From Hemibagrus wyckioides (taxonomy: Eukaryota > Chordata > Actinopteri > Siluriformes > Bagridae), in NCBI RefSeq assembly GCF_019097595.1, contig NC_080715.1, positions 26,859,855 through 26,923,854 of the forward strand: 64,000 bases of DNA, read 5' to 3'. Below are positions 37,277 through 48,996 of this stretch, in pieces. A model generated the notes under the pieces. It had not been told where the DNA came from, ran no database searches, and worked only from the letters and a program-made list of their open reading frames with translations. The translations under genes were made by a program, and so were the position numbers. Every line of letters begins with the position of its first letter. Position 1 is the stretch's first letter.

Positions 37277-37532
37277 TTACACGATGCCTTCATTGCGTTT
37301 ACTCCTCCACACCACCAAGGCCGTCATGAGCAGAGTGACCACAATGGGCACTATGATGAAGGGCCCTAAAATCCTGTTGGGTGGATCGTGAGGCAGGCGG
37401 CCTGTGGGCGAACAGTTGTGGAAGTAGTGCCTGTGCACACTGATGAAGAACTCGTCCACAAGCCTGTTGGGCCAGAAACAGTTCATCTTCAAGGCCACCA
37501 GAAAAGTGCAGTTTGTCAGCTCTCCATAGGAT
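37277..37532 (-). CDS. ramp1: ramp1 last coding exon (RAMP1, extracellular helix, TM helix, tail)
   Basis: RAMP1 is a single-pass membrane partner of class B receptors. With CALCRL it forms the CGRP receptor, and it also works with the calcitonin receptor. The exon starts after the acceptor 'tttcctgaag'. Its first base completes a codon split with the exon at 49675-49810. It reads SYGELTNC, then [20 protein letters not shown], a DPP motif ([10 protein letters not shown]), the membrane segment [18 protein letters not shown], and the tail RSKRNEGIV before TAA. The FWPN, DPP and SKR-EGIV signatures fit RAMP1 better than RAMP2 or RAMP3 (family knowledge). Three of the six conserved cysteines are here. 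Odd points are two N-C-T/S sequons at cysteines 1 and 3 of this exon, the second followed by Pro. Confidence 0.95.
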
Positions 37533-37669
37533 CTTCAGGAAAGAGATACAAAAGACTGATTAAAAATCTGCTCAGAAAAGAGCTGGAATTAAGAGTTTTA
37601 AAAGGGTATGTAATTATTTTTAGTAGATGGACATTTGATTTAGCTAGCTAGACTGACAGACAGACAGAT

Positions 37670-37825
<156 letters not shown>

Positions 37826-38323
37826 CTGACTAGGAGATGGACAGATGCATGAATAGAAGGAGGGATAGATGAACCTCAATATTTTGTTATTTTGAGAGTT
37901 GGGATACAAACCCAGAATATGAGCACAGTGTCTCAGGCAGTGTTGACTTGTAATATATACAGTGGTATTAAGTGCAGTGTGTACTGTATATTCAGACCTG
38001 ATCATTTTCAAATAATTCCTTTTAATTTCCAGCTCTCTCAAGTGCTGTCACTATCAGACAAGTCTGAAAATATGCACTGTAGAATTGTCTGAGAGAAATG
38101 ACCTGCTATGCTTCTTATTTTATTAAACGCAGATCACTCTTATTAAATGAATAAAAAAAAAATCACGGCAGGTTATTCTAGCCTTGTAATTACACGCTCA
38201 CAGCACTTCATTTTACACAGAGCATTTAAAATCCTTCATTATCCATGAGCGATGTGAATGTTTGTGACTACCGGAAAACCTCTTTTCACTTCAGCCTCTC
38301 GGTGAACCTGGAGGATCTGGTCC

Positions 38324-38326
<3 letters not shown>

Positions 38327-38356
<30 letters not shown>
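38327..38356. repeat. poly(A) run, 30 nt
   Basis: Thirty A residues. No retroposed body is recognised upstream. Confidence 0.93.
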
Positions 38357-38358
<2 letters not shown>

Positions 38359-39429
38359 TCATCTCTTTCTCTGACCCTCACACAGCCACCCCCATAGTGC
38401 CCTCCCCAGGCAGGCTATTTATAAGGCCATTCAGCTATGTGTGGGATGCCTGGGATGACACGATTGATTTACAAAGCTCAACAACAACCTTTATCACAAC
38501 ATTTCCTTTCGGAATAAAATACATATAAATGTGGAATTGCAGGGTAAGATTGTCAAGAAAGAGAAGAAAACACAGATTGATTATATTATTAGATTGGTAT
38601 TTATCAAATGATATTCGTCTACTTATTTCAGGAATGCTCAGTTACAGGCTTCTCCTAGGCAGGCAGAGGACAGGATTCGAGGATTCAAGTAACTGGACAG
38701 TGCAGAAGTTTATTGGTTCTTAAATCAACTATATTTAAATCTTATTATAATTACATAATACATGGTTTATATAATAAAAAACTCTTATCCTGTATGTTAA
38801 TCTAATTTCTGAGTGATGTGATGCGTCTAGCTGCTTCGCACATTTCCTTTTCTCGTTCCATTTGTAGTCTAATATCTTAAATAAGACAATACGATACACA
38901 TTTTAAACTTGGACTAGGCATGAATCAAAATTCTAATGCTTCATAATGTACTGCAGAAACAATAGCTAAGCAGGTCATACATGTCTAATAAATCTAGCAA
39001 ACAACAGAAGATGGATCTATTTATCCAGCTCTGCATAAAATACTGCCTCTTTCTTTTATTTCACAATGAAATGTTATGCCTTAAATTTGAAGTGACAGTA
39101 TAGAGTACTGTACAATAGTCGGGTAAAGATGTACATGTGAAGAAATAATAAAATCCTATGTTTCTACTATACAGAGAGGCCAGTGTTTGGTGTAACAACC
39201 ATTCTTTAGTCTCAGATACGCTTTAGTTTTCTAAGTAAAATAGCTAGAAAGGTTTCATCTTTCAGCGACTGGAGACTTTGACTGTTATATTTTTCTTATT
39301 TTCCATATAAATCCTGACCACAAAAACATAAAACATAATGTTTCTTGTCTGAATTATGGTCTGTTATGTCATATACATCGCTTGCTATACGACTACAAAT
39401 GTTTGGAAATATGTGTAATGTGTGTAAAT

Positions 39430-39687
39430 GTAACAAGCAGGGGCGGACACCGCTGATGTTGTGGATTGAACCCGGATCTCCACTGTAAGCTCGATCGGCT
39501 GCAGTAGCAGATCAGGCCCAAGTGCAAGGATTCAGTACGAGCGCTGCTTTTATTTAACAAAACACAACTTACATTAAATGTCACAGAAACAAACCATAAC
39601 TATGACACGGAAACTTCAACAAAACATGATTACGCTATAAAAACCTGGATAGTAAGGCATCCGGTGTTATAAATTAAAGTCCACATA
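39430..39687. repeat. host repeat, left part, split by a Tc1-like element
   Basis: 'ggattgaacccggatctcca', 'ctgcttttatttaacaaaac' and 'aacttacattaaatgtcaca' have the style of LTR-like or unclassified piscine repeats. It stops at the Tc1 insertion and resumes at 40938. Confidence 0.45.
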
Positions 39688-39689
39688 TA

Positions 39690-40935
39690 CACTATATTGC
39701 CAAAAGTATTCGCTCACTTGCCTTGACTCGCATATGAACTTAAGTGACATCCCATTCCTAATCCATAGGGTTCAATATGACGTCGGTCCACCCTTTGCAG
39801 CTATAACAGCTTCAACTCTTCTGGGAAGGCTGTCCACAAGGTTTAGGAGTGTGTTTATGGGAATTTTTGACCATTCTTCCAGAAGCGCATTTGTGAGGTC
39901 ACACACTGATGTTGGACGAGAAGGCCTGGCTCTCAGTCTCCGCTATAATTCATCCCAAAGGTGTTCTATCGGGTTGAGGTCAGGACTCTGTGCAGGCCAG
40001 TCAAGTTCATCCACACCAGACTGTCATCCATGTCTTTATGGACCTTGCTTTGTGCACTGGTGCACAGTCATGTTGGAAGAGGAAGGGGCCAGCTCCAAAC
40101 TGTTCCCACAAAGTTGGGAGCATGGAATTGTCCAAAATGTCTTGGTATGCTGAAGCATTCAGAGTTCCTTTCACTGGAACTAAGGGGCCAAGCCCAGCTC
40201 CTGAAAAACAACCCCACACCATAATCCCCCCTCCACCAAACTTTACATTTGGCACAATGCAGTCAGACAAGTACCGTTCTCCTGGCAACCGCCAAACCCA
40301 GACTCGTCCATCAGATTGCCAGATGGAGAAGCGCGATTCGTCACTCCAGAGAACGTGTCTCCACTGCTCTAGAGTCCAGTGGCGGCGTGCTTTACACCAC
40401 TGCATCCGACGCTTTGCATTGCACTTGGTGATGTATGGCTTGGATGCAGCTGCTCGGCCATGGAAACCCATTCCATGAAGCTCTCTGCGCACTGTTCTTG
40501 AGCTAATCTGAAGGCCACATGAACTTTGGAGGTCTGTAGTGATTGACTCTGCAGAAAGTTGGCGACCTCTTCGCACTATGCGCCTCAGCATCCGCTGACC
40601 CCGCTCCATCAGTTTACGTGGCCTACCACTTCGTGGCTGAGTTGCTGTCGTTCCCAAACACTTCCACGTTCTTATAATACAGCTGACAGTTGACTGTGGA
40701 ATATTTAGGAGCGAGGAAATTTCACGACTGGATTTGTTGCACAGGTGGCATCCTATCACAGTTCCACGCTGGAATTCACTGAGCTCCTGAGAGCGACCCA
40801 TTCTTTCACAAATGTTTGTAAAAACAGTCTGCCTGCCTAGGTGCTTGATTTTATACACCTGTGGCCATGGAAGTAATTGGAACACCTGATTCTGATTATT
40901 TGGATGGGTGAGCGAATACTTTTGGCAATATAGTG
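39690..40935 (-). mobile_element. Tc1-like transposon, near-complete (1246 bp)
   Basis: TA duplications are at 39688-39689 and 40936-40937. Both ends carry the 27-28 bp inverted repeat that begins 'cactatattgccaaaagtat' and continues 'tcgctcac'. The transposase lies on the minus strand (see the pseudogene entry). It is inserted in an unrelated repeat (39430-41148). A closely similar copy is at 57692-58914. Confidence 0.95.
39772..40801 (-). pseudogene. Tc1-like DD34E transposase, frameshifted
   Basis: The start is the ATG at 40801-40799 ([11 protein letters not shown]); the open frame extends upstream through the inverted repeat, which is not coding. Residues 1-47 form the first helix-turn-helix (ending [11 protein letters not shown]), then a GRPR basic linker (residues 59-62) and a second helix-turn-helix (about 77-112). 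The first catalytic Asp is in LWSDESRF (about 154), a glycine-rich [11 protein letters not shown] (about 189-199) follows, and the second Asp is in [12 protein letters not shown] (about 245). After residue 260 a 2-nt loss relative to the 57692 copy (near 40020) shifts the frame to WCG-stop. The Glu region ([10 protein letters not shown]) follows out of frame, with an in-frame TAG at 39945-39943. The protein cannot be active as encoded. Confidence 0.9.
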
Positions 40936-40937
40936 TA

Positions 40938-41148
40938 TGAATATAATGACTGACCAAGACAGCAGGACAGACATATATAGAGCAGCACATCAAGAGAAAA
41001 CAAGGGACAGGTGAAACACACTAGGAAAGGGCGTGGCACCACCCACATGGAAAAAAAACACAGGGATACATAAATAAACCACTTCCCAGGACAGGACACC
41101 CTGGTGGGCTGGCAAGGAACTGTCCCAGTAACTCCTGAAAGTACATAA
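40938..41148. repeat. host repeat, right part
   Basis: Continues the repeat cut by the Tc1-like element: 'gaaaacaagggacaggtgaa', 'aaagggcgtggcaccaccca' and 'ccctggtgggctggcaagga'. Ends near 'gtacataaca'. Confidence 0.45.
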
Positions 41149-42043
41149 CATTTAGAAATGTTTTTTTATGGACCAAGTAATGCAGAAGACTAAGGTGAAT
41201 TTTTTAAAAATAGGATGCCGTAGAAAGGACGTAGTTTGGAAGTAATCAGAGGAATAGAGACATCTCTCTCATGCCTGTCCACAAGTGTTATAAATGAATC
41301 ATGCACCATGTCAGCACTCACATGTGGAACTCTCATGCACCATGTGCACACTCACTTTCCTGCTCCAGTACCTTTTGTGTGCTCAAGTCACACCTTGCCC
41401 TTGTCTTTTAAAGGCCAGGCTCGCTGCTCTGAGTCTAGCTGTCCTCTCGCTGTTAAAGCTACCATTTAAATTAAATATAAATTCTCCTGGGATGTTTTTT
41501 TATTTGTCACTGATAACAAGCAGATTAAAATGTAAAAGTGAAAAATACTGCATAATGGCACATGTGTCATGTCAACATCATGAGGATTATGCTTTGGTTT
41601 GAACATATTATATATTATTTTTTAAAATGTTAAAAAAAATATTATATGGAAAATTTCATACTGTAAACAGCAAGAAACAAAGACCTGCTTTATGTACAGA
41701 GGTTATATTCTGATATATTAATATCACAACTTATTTATTTTTTATATCTTTTTATTTTTTAATAAAGATTATGTGCATTAGCTTGTTCAACAATCAGGAC
41801 CGGTATTTAAAAGGATTTCAAACACACCAATTACCATGTTAATAATCTTTAATTACTTCTGCAAGCCATTAAATTAATTAACTGATTTAATTAGATGTTA
41901 ATACTGAACTAGTATCCTTGTTAATGGCTATTAACAGATGAGTCTTGACCAAAGTTTTAAAGACATTCAGCAGAAATAATAAGGAAAAGCAGTGGATATC
42001 TTTTTCTAGACACATGCTTAAATGAATGGTTTATGTCAATAAC

Positions 42044-42057
42044 AAAAAAAAAAAAAA
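42044..42057. repeat. poly(A) run
   Basis: Fourteen A residues within intron 2 of ramp1. Confidence 0.85.
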
Positions 42058-44512
42058 GAAATTAAGAAAGTAGCATAACCTTTAGGTTTCTGGGGAAAAG
42101 GGAAAGGAAATGGATATTTAAGGAGACGTGATAAAAAATATCCCTCTGGACTTTTTTTTTTTTCACTGGTCGCAGTTTAGAAGAAATGTCAACTCACAGC
42201 TGCACTTTACATTCAAGACTCAAAAGATTTTGAAGGTTGTTGATGAAATGAAGCTGTCTAAGAGAAGGTATGCTATGCTACCTTTCAAATGGGGTGCATA
42301 TGTACATTGACCTTTTTTCCATAATAACAGCTGACACTCATTTATTTATTTATTAATTATGCAAATCAGCATTTGAATAGAGATGAAAATTCCGTGTTTA
42401 GATATAAGGTGATTTCTCGAAAAACACCTAAAGCAGCACTAGTAGTGAGCTTCTCATCTTCTAAAATAAATGAGCATATGGAGCCTTCTTTCCAGCAACC
42501 ATATGTTATGGGTTTGTTTGGGGATGATCCTACAGCAGATGTCACTCCCATGAGCCAGAAGATTGAATTTCCGAATGGTTTAACACCACTAAATATATCT
42601 GACTAGAGAAACTGGAGCCAAATATCAGCACACAGTGACCATGACACCTCTGACATTAACTCTTATTAACTTGAGAATGGCTCAGGAATTAAATATGGGG
42701 ACAGAATTTCTCCACATTCCTCCATGGCAACCATGGGAATAGGAAAGAGATTTTACAATGTACTGTAAATCTATCTTACATTAATTATTCTGAGAAATGT
42801 TTGTATTTAGAGAGTAATGCTGCATTGTGCCTTACACACAGCTACAGCCTGGATATTTTAGAGCACAGACTCTGTCAACACTGCTCGTCTCTCTCACGCT
42901 CCCTCTCCAAGTCATTAATGTCACTAAGTGATGCTAGAACATATGAGTGGTTTTTAAAGGTTGTTTGGCCTGAGAGTGTGTTCCAGTGGGAGCTGTGTGT
43001 AGAGCTCATGGAAACGATCCTGCATGCCTTGGCATCAAGTACGTGGCTGACTGAGCAGATACGGCGGGGAAGCAGAAGCTGCCTGGAGAACATCAACTCA
43101 ACAGCACTGAAAGGTGACTTAAATCTGGAATAAACACCTTCTTTCACCTGAAGCATAACGATACTGGCATTAATCTCCATACTAGTACAGTGTAAACATC
43201 TTACTGGTGCATACTACCCTGGACTGTGACAAACCATTTTAAAAACACACACGCACACAAAGACACACACACAATGTAAATGACTGTAATGAACTCCTTC
43301 TAATATGATATTCATTCCTCCTATAGAAATCTCCCCATATACTTCCTTCAGTCCTTCTTTCAAGCATGTCTGGCTTTTTGTTTTTCCGCCCCTATATCTG
43401 TCCCTCAGTCTTATCACACTCAGCTTTAATATACATAACTACCCGAGAAACCCTAAATACAAGAAAATGTCAGAAATTAGCTGTGTAATTAGCTACAGCC
43501 AGAAGAGAATCTATAATTTTACCATCATATTTCAGGTGATTGGATTTAGCATGTTAGGATTAATAAAACCTCCTGGGTTCGTCAACAGACCTGATCCCAG
43601 GACAGTTTCTGGGGTGATGGTGGTTCTGCTGCAGCTGTTGTTGTCTGTGACGCTGTATGCACTTCCAGATCTGCAACACTTCCTGACCTGGGCTTATTTT
43701 AATCTGTTGGAATCAGTGTGTACTTGCTGAACATATTCAGTTTAAAGGCAGTCTGTATGAGGCGTAATTTAAGGAGTTCTTAAACTGGAAAAAAAGTAAG
43801 TAAATGAAATATTGAAATGAAATATTGAAATATTTCATTCATTTTCCCTCACAAACTTTTTGACATCTAAAAATATCATCCAACGTTCCATGCTGCAATT
43901 CTGTCTAAGCACTAGTCTCAAGATGAGGATGTGAGCTTTTTTGAAGTGGTGGATTTGGCAACACAAAATGAGATGAAGTGGGATCTGGACCTCAACAAGC
44001 TGATTTTTAAGTGGATTTGACGAGACAAGCTGAAGACTGGTTGAACATCTTACATGAAGTTCATAGACTCTAAAATCTCATATAATTCCTCTGTGTCCTG
44101 TTTACTTATGTAGGAAGATTTTATTTTTTTTTTCCAAATTTACTTAAGTTATATATTCAGCTATAATGATATCTATAGAGTTGATTTCTATAATAAATGT
44201 TGAAGTAACTAATTGTCTATTGCGTTGTAGACAATAAAACCAGTGATGAGCTGTTAATAACTTAAACAGCTGCAGATTGTGCACAATGATCCTTTTAATG
44301 TTCATACTCAATTTAATACTCCCTATGTGGGAAGATATTATTTTATATAAATGGTCTCGCAGCATTTGTCGTTTTATTTCTTTCTTTAGTCCTTAGGGCT
44401 CTGAGAGTTTCTTCTGAAAAGTCACACTGCGTGTATCCACGTCTAAACATCCCACTGCTGGGTTATACAGAGCTGTATGTCTTGGGGAATGTTTACTGAT
44501 TAGTGTAGTGGC

Positions 44513-44700
44513 TCCTTAAACTCTATAAACATCCAGTAGCAGCATCAATAATTCTTTGTGTATTAACCCTTTCTAAGCCGAGCTGAGCAGGTAAGAGGAA
44601 GATCCTGTATGAACCATGTCCAGAGAGTGTACATGGGCTCTAAAGCACAATAACCCATTATAGATCATCTCAGGGAACAAGCATTTGGTACAGAAGGTAA
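44513..44700 (+). repeat. locally duplicated intronic segment, copy 1
   Basis: Collinear with 46755-46910: 'taaactct', 'agagtgtacatgggctctaa', 'gcacaataac', 'atcatct', 'gaacaagcatt' and 'cagaaggtaat'. Same orientation, 2.2 kb apart, with indels. No transposon ends are recognised. Confidence 0.75.
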
Positions 44701-44772
44701 TTGTTCTATTCAGAATAAGGTTATTCAGCTGAAGCCGATGTTCTGGGCTCCTTATTCACATTCAACCATCTA

Positions 44773-45100
44773 CACTACTGTTCAAAAGTTTGGGATCATT
44801 TGAAAATGTCCTTGTTTTTCAAAGAAAACTAATTTTGTCCATTTCAAAAACATTCAATGGTTCAATCTAATGTTTTTTTTTTTTTTGGCTAATCCAAGTG
44901 AATCATTTTATAAGGTTAATTGATTATTAGAAAAGCCTTTTGTAATGGTGCTAGCACAGCTGAAACCTGGTGAACTAATCCCTTCATAGAACAGTGCAAA
45001 CTGGTTCTAAGCAGAACAGAAAAAGGAGTGTGAGGGGGTGAGGACCTCGACTGGAAAACAAGGAAATTTCCAAATGATCCCAAACTTTTGAACATTAGTG
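44773..45100. mobile_element. Tc1/mariner-type MITE (328 bp)
   Basis: Flanked by TA (44771-44772 and 45101-45102). Left end 'cactactgttcaaaagtttg', right end 'caaacttttgaacattagtg', an imperfect inverted repeat of about 28 bp including 'ggatcatttg'. No transposase coding remains. An internal T run is at 44872-44886. Confidence 0.9.
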
Positions 45101-45205
45101 TATGTGAAGTCCACAGCTCTAAGATTGCTAGATTTTCCTTGAGTAGAAGTGTTGGAAAAGGGGTTTAGCTGAGAGCCTTTAAAACCTTCTGGCTTAGGGT
45201 TAGAT

Positions 45206-45206
45206 G

Positions 45207-45290
<84 letters not shown>
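45206..45290. repeat. (AAT)n(ATT)n palindromic microsatellite
   Basis: About sixteen AAT units switch at about 45255 to about twelve ATT units, giving an almost perfect inverted repeat. It explains the NNNN...YYYY frame. Confidence 0.96.
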
Positions 45291-46754
45291 AATTATATAG
45301 CAGTGCTTCAGGTTTATTATAAGACTGAATAAAGACATGATTCCTGAGGAAGAGGAATTAAATAAACAACACAACAACAGAGATGCAGTCCCCCATACCA
45401 TGCTTATGAAATGCAGCTGGAAAAATAATAAAAATCTCTCTATAACATCTAAAATAATTCTCATGCACTGAAGACCTTTTTTTTTATCTAACTCATGCCC
45501 ACTCATATGAGATATATACAACTTCATGGCTATGGTTGTTTACAGGAAACACCAACGTTAATGCTGTAGTTTAGTCTCTTTGTGAATATCAGGCTTGTGT
45601 AAATATTTAAGAGGAAAAAAAATCCAGGACAAAAAGACTAATGTTTTACCCCTGAGCATATTTTGCTCTATGGCTCTCTTATGCAAAGCACAACTAAAAT
45701 TCACAGCCAGTGGCCAAGGTCAACCATGTCCATCACAGCAAACATTACTCATGGTTAGCATAACAAATGACTCACTGTTGAAAGGAGAGGCAAACAAACC
45801 TGATAAACAAGTCAAACTTTCAGTGTGTCTAATTATCAGCATTAACAGAACCCACACATACCTCTGAGTACACCACAATTAAAACGAGAGCTTGTACAGC
45901 CAACCTGCTCTGCGCTCAGACATTTCCACCTTGTGCCTGTCATTACAGCAGCCTCCAGCATGATGGCTTAACTGGAGAAAACCCAGTGCTTTATAATCTG
46001 ACCACAGATTCCCCAGAATTTATTATCCAGGAACCCAACTGTCAAGCTGTGTCTGCATCCTGTAGTTCTACTTCTAATGGAGTGACAAGCTGGTGAATAA
46101 ATCTGTGTCTGCTGAATAAAGAAGGAAGCTCCCCAGAGAGAGCTGGTTTCTCTGGTTTATCTATAAAACGATGGATTGGAGACCCCAAAACAATTGATGT
46201 TTGCCAGCTTTGCTCAGGAGCATAAGAAGAAACTTGTGAGAGATCTGATGTAGAAAAAGAGGCAACTATATAGCATCAGTGATGTTGCTAACTGTTCTGG
46301 AGGGACTGGGACAAAACAAGTCAAGTACAGATTTCATCAACTACTCTACAATAGCTTGACAGGAATCACTTGTCAAAGGTTTCAGCTTTTTCAATAACAG
46401 GATAATGAGTGAAAGGTCAGTGAGAACAACAAATTTTTGAGCCCTAGAGACATGGAATAGTGTAGCAGAGTGGCAGGATCTTGACCCTTGTCTCAACTGT
46501 GAGCAGCCCAGAGAATTGTTAACACTGGATGCTTCGGTCACAATTCGTCAGCTTTAGTGAGACGTGATTTCTTGGAGCAATAAGAAAAGCTGCTTCAATT
46601 ATACCACAAATGGGCAATTCTCAAAGGTTAGAGGCATAAAACCCAACTGAACAGAATGCTGAAACTTTAAAAAGGATTATTTTTCTTTGTCACCAAACCC
46701 TTCATGGTAATAATGTATATCATGGATATCGCTCATGAGGATGAATGATAGTGT

Positions 46755-46910
46755 CTCTTTAAACTCTTTAAACTAACAGCGTCAGTCATCCTTTGTGCAT
46801 TAAGAGGAAGGAACCTTGTCAAGAGAGTGTACATGGGCTCTAACGCACAATAACTCAATATAAATCATCTTAGAGAACAAGCATTGGTCTTAAAAGTTCA
46901 GAAGGTAATG
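46755..46910 (+). repeat. locally duplicated intronic segment, copy 2
   Basis: Partner of 44513-44700. It lacks the 'cctttctaagccgagctgag' part of copy 1. Confidence 0.75.
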
Positions 46911-46970
46911 GGCCACTCACATTCACTATAATAATGTATAAAATATGAGGATAAATGATATACTCTATAT

Positions 46971-47148
46971 CAGGGGTGTTATATCTTATCCACTAAGGGC
47001 CAGTGTGGGTGCAGGTTTTCATTCCAGGCCACACCTGAGTCTACTGAAAGCAATGATCAGTTAATTAAACTAGTGGAATCAGGTGTGGCTCCTGGAATGA
47101 AAACCTGCACCCACATCGACCATTTGCGGATAAGCCTGGACACTCTTG
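46971..47148. mobile_element. hAT-type MITE (178 bp) with 8-bp target duplication
   Basis: The ends 'caggggtgttatatcttatc' and 'ggataagcctggacactcttg' are imperfect inverted repeats, followed inward by inverted 'gggtgcaggttttcattcca' and its complement. The perfect duplication 'ctctatat' sits at 46963-46970 and 47149-47156. Eight-base duplications are the hallmark of hAT elements. No coding is present. Confidence 0.9.
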
Positions 47149-47162
47149 CTCTATATACATGG

Positions 47163-47524
47163 CTGAAGGTGAGTATTTAAGGAACTGCTCAACTCCTGGG
47201 AGACTCTTGCATAACATTCTCTAGAGTTTACAAAGAATGGTGAAAAAAGAAATGTAAAAAATTTCCTTTGCTCCGAAGGGACTTAACCGCATGTCCATAA
47301 GACCTGCTGTTTTGGAGAAGTTCTGACCTGGTCATCTATCCATCACAATTTTGGACCTTGTCAAAGTCGCTCCTTACACTTACCCATTTCTCCTGCTTCC
47401 AACACATTAACTTCAAGACCTGATTGTTCACATGATTCCTAATATATCTCACCCCTAAACAGCTGCTTATGTAAATTGATAATCAGTGTTATTTACACCA
47501 CATTTTAGTGGCTGATTAGTGTAT
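47163..47524. mobile_element. two adjacent Tc1-like remnants of different families
   Basis: Positions 47163-47260 read 'gtgagtatttaaggaactgc', 'ctctagagtttacaaagaat' (plus), the family of the fold-back at 54147-54807. Positions 47300-47524 read 'ccatcacaattttggacctt' and 'gcttccaacacattaac', then 'ctaatatatctcacccct' and an end like 'agtggctgattagtgta' (minus), the family of 24963-25345. Both are decayed, and the boundary between them (about 47270) is unclear. Confidence 0.6.
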
Positions 47525-48007
47525 ATATCTGTGTGTGTGTGTAACTTGTGCACCTGCAGTTAAATATCCCAAAACCGAATATTAATAAACCTAATCATAT
47601 TCCCAAGTACTAAACAAATAATGACTAAATCAATGTAATGGATAAATGATGCAAGTGAGACGCGGCTGCACACATTCACATTTGCATGCTCAAACCTGCC
47701 AGTGATGCATTACGCATAAACCGACGTTTATCAAACCAATTTTCACCCACCTGAGGCTTATGAGTTGCTGTTGGCAGGAAGCATAAACACTGCCTCAGCT
47801 AATTATTATCCAGCTGTTAATATGATGCTTTTCTTTCAACTTTGAGAGGGCATGCTGCACTCTAGGGCAAGAAAATGTTTCAGTTTTTATATTTTTTAGC
47901 AGATATTTTTGCAGACAAACATCCTCTAGCACAATGGAGCTATCTCGATTTTTTTTGTCATAATATTGGTCAAAAAATAGTCATGAGTCATGAAGTCAAT
48001 TCTAATG

Positions 48008-48008
<1 letters not shown>

Positions 48009-48098
<90 letters not shown>
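48009..48098. repeat. (TA)n microsatellite, perfect
   Basis: About 45 uninterrupted TA units. It explains the YIYIYI frames. Confidence 0.97.
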
Positions 48099-48101
<3 letters not shown>

Positions 48102-48752
48102 AAACCTGTTTCTCATTGTCTTGTCCTTTTATTGCACCCTGCCCTTATACTTTTCTACTTATCCTGAACACAATGACCCATCAAATAATTTGCAGCCAGG
48201 CCATGTGGTTGAAAAAGGCAGAGAAAATTAAGCTTTGAATCATTAATTTTGACCAGGCAGCGTTTAGTTGCTTTCCTTTCTTTCTTTAGTTTGTAACCAT
48301 AAAAAATCTTTAACTGAGAATTGTACTTTGCATCCTGTGTTTAAATATAAATCAGTTATTAGCCTCTCGGACCCAAAACTTGTCTAAATAATGAGTAAAT
48401 AAACCTTGTGTCACTACAAAAAGCAATGAAAAACAATGAAATCAGAAACATTAAGCTATCATCTTCATATCTGTGTATCCCTGAGGTGCTGTTGTGGCTC
48501 CATCTGGTTTAATTTATATACATTACTAACTGTGGAAACCAAAAACCGGAGGAATAAACTAATAAGAAGAAGTCATGCTGACAAGTGTGAACTCTGATTA
48601 CTGAAAGATTTAAAAAAGAAAATCAGCAATATTTGAATTATTTAGACATTTTGGAAAAACTGTGATTATTCTTAAGATTATTCTTAAGATTCTTAAGAAT
48701 CTTTAATTTTTGATATTGATGATAGATTATCTATTATTATGTTAGATGTAAT

Positions 48753-48996
48753 AAAAGATGGTAGCTCAAGTGGTTAAGGCTCTGGTTTGTTGATTGGAAG
48801 GTTAGGGATCAAGCCCCAGCACTGCCAAGCTGCCACTGTTGGGCAATTGAGCCTCTCTGCTCCGGGGGGTGCTGTATCAGAGCTGCCCCTGCACTCTGAC
48901 CCCAACTTCCTCAGCTGGGAAATGTGAAGAAAATAATTCCACAGTACTGTAATGTATGTGTGGCAATAATAATGGCTTCTACTTGTCTTCTTCTAT
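48753..48996 (+). repeat. tRNA-derived SINE, second type with 'aatggcttct' end
   Basis: Head 'ggtagctcaagtggttaagg', B-box-like 'ggttagggatcaagcccca', core 'agctgccactgttgggcaat', then 'ggggggtgctgtatcagagc', 'gctgggaaatgtgaagaaaa', 'ctgtaatgtatgtgtggcaa' and 'aatggcttct'. The extended body and TTCT-like tail differ from the 'ctggataag' type. It resembles piscine Mermaid/DANA-class SINEs (recalled, not checked). Confidence 0.82.

Noticed and set aside
39734..40478. Long plus-strand frames (139 and 162 codons), and the 251-codon frame at 57667-58422.
   Set aside because: They are antisense shadows of the Tc1-like transposase on the minus strand.
42801..43133. 110-codon plus-strand frame in ramp1 intron 2.
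   Set aside because: No family similarity, no splice-site support, and an opposing frame of similar length.
43305..43730. 141-codon plus-strand frame with hydrophobic stretches.
   Set aside because: No domain recognised. It lies in the ramp1 intron on the opposite strand, and the composition looks like translated AT-rich DNA.
47875..48238. YIYIYI and similar low-complexity frames here and at 28348, 51832, 37682, 27152, 29817 and 58784.
   Set aside because: They are translations of TA, GATA and TTTA microsatellites.
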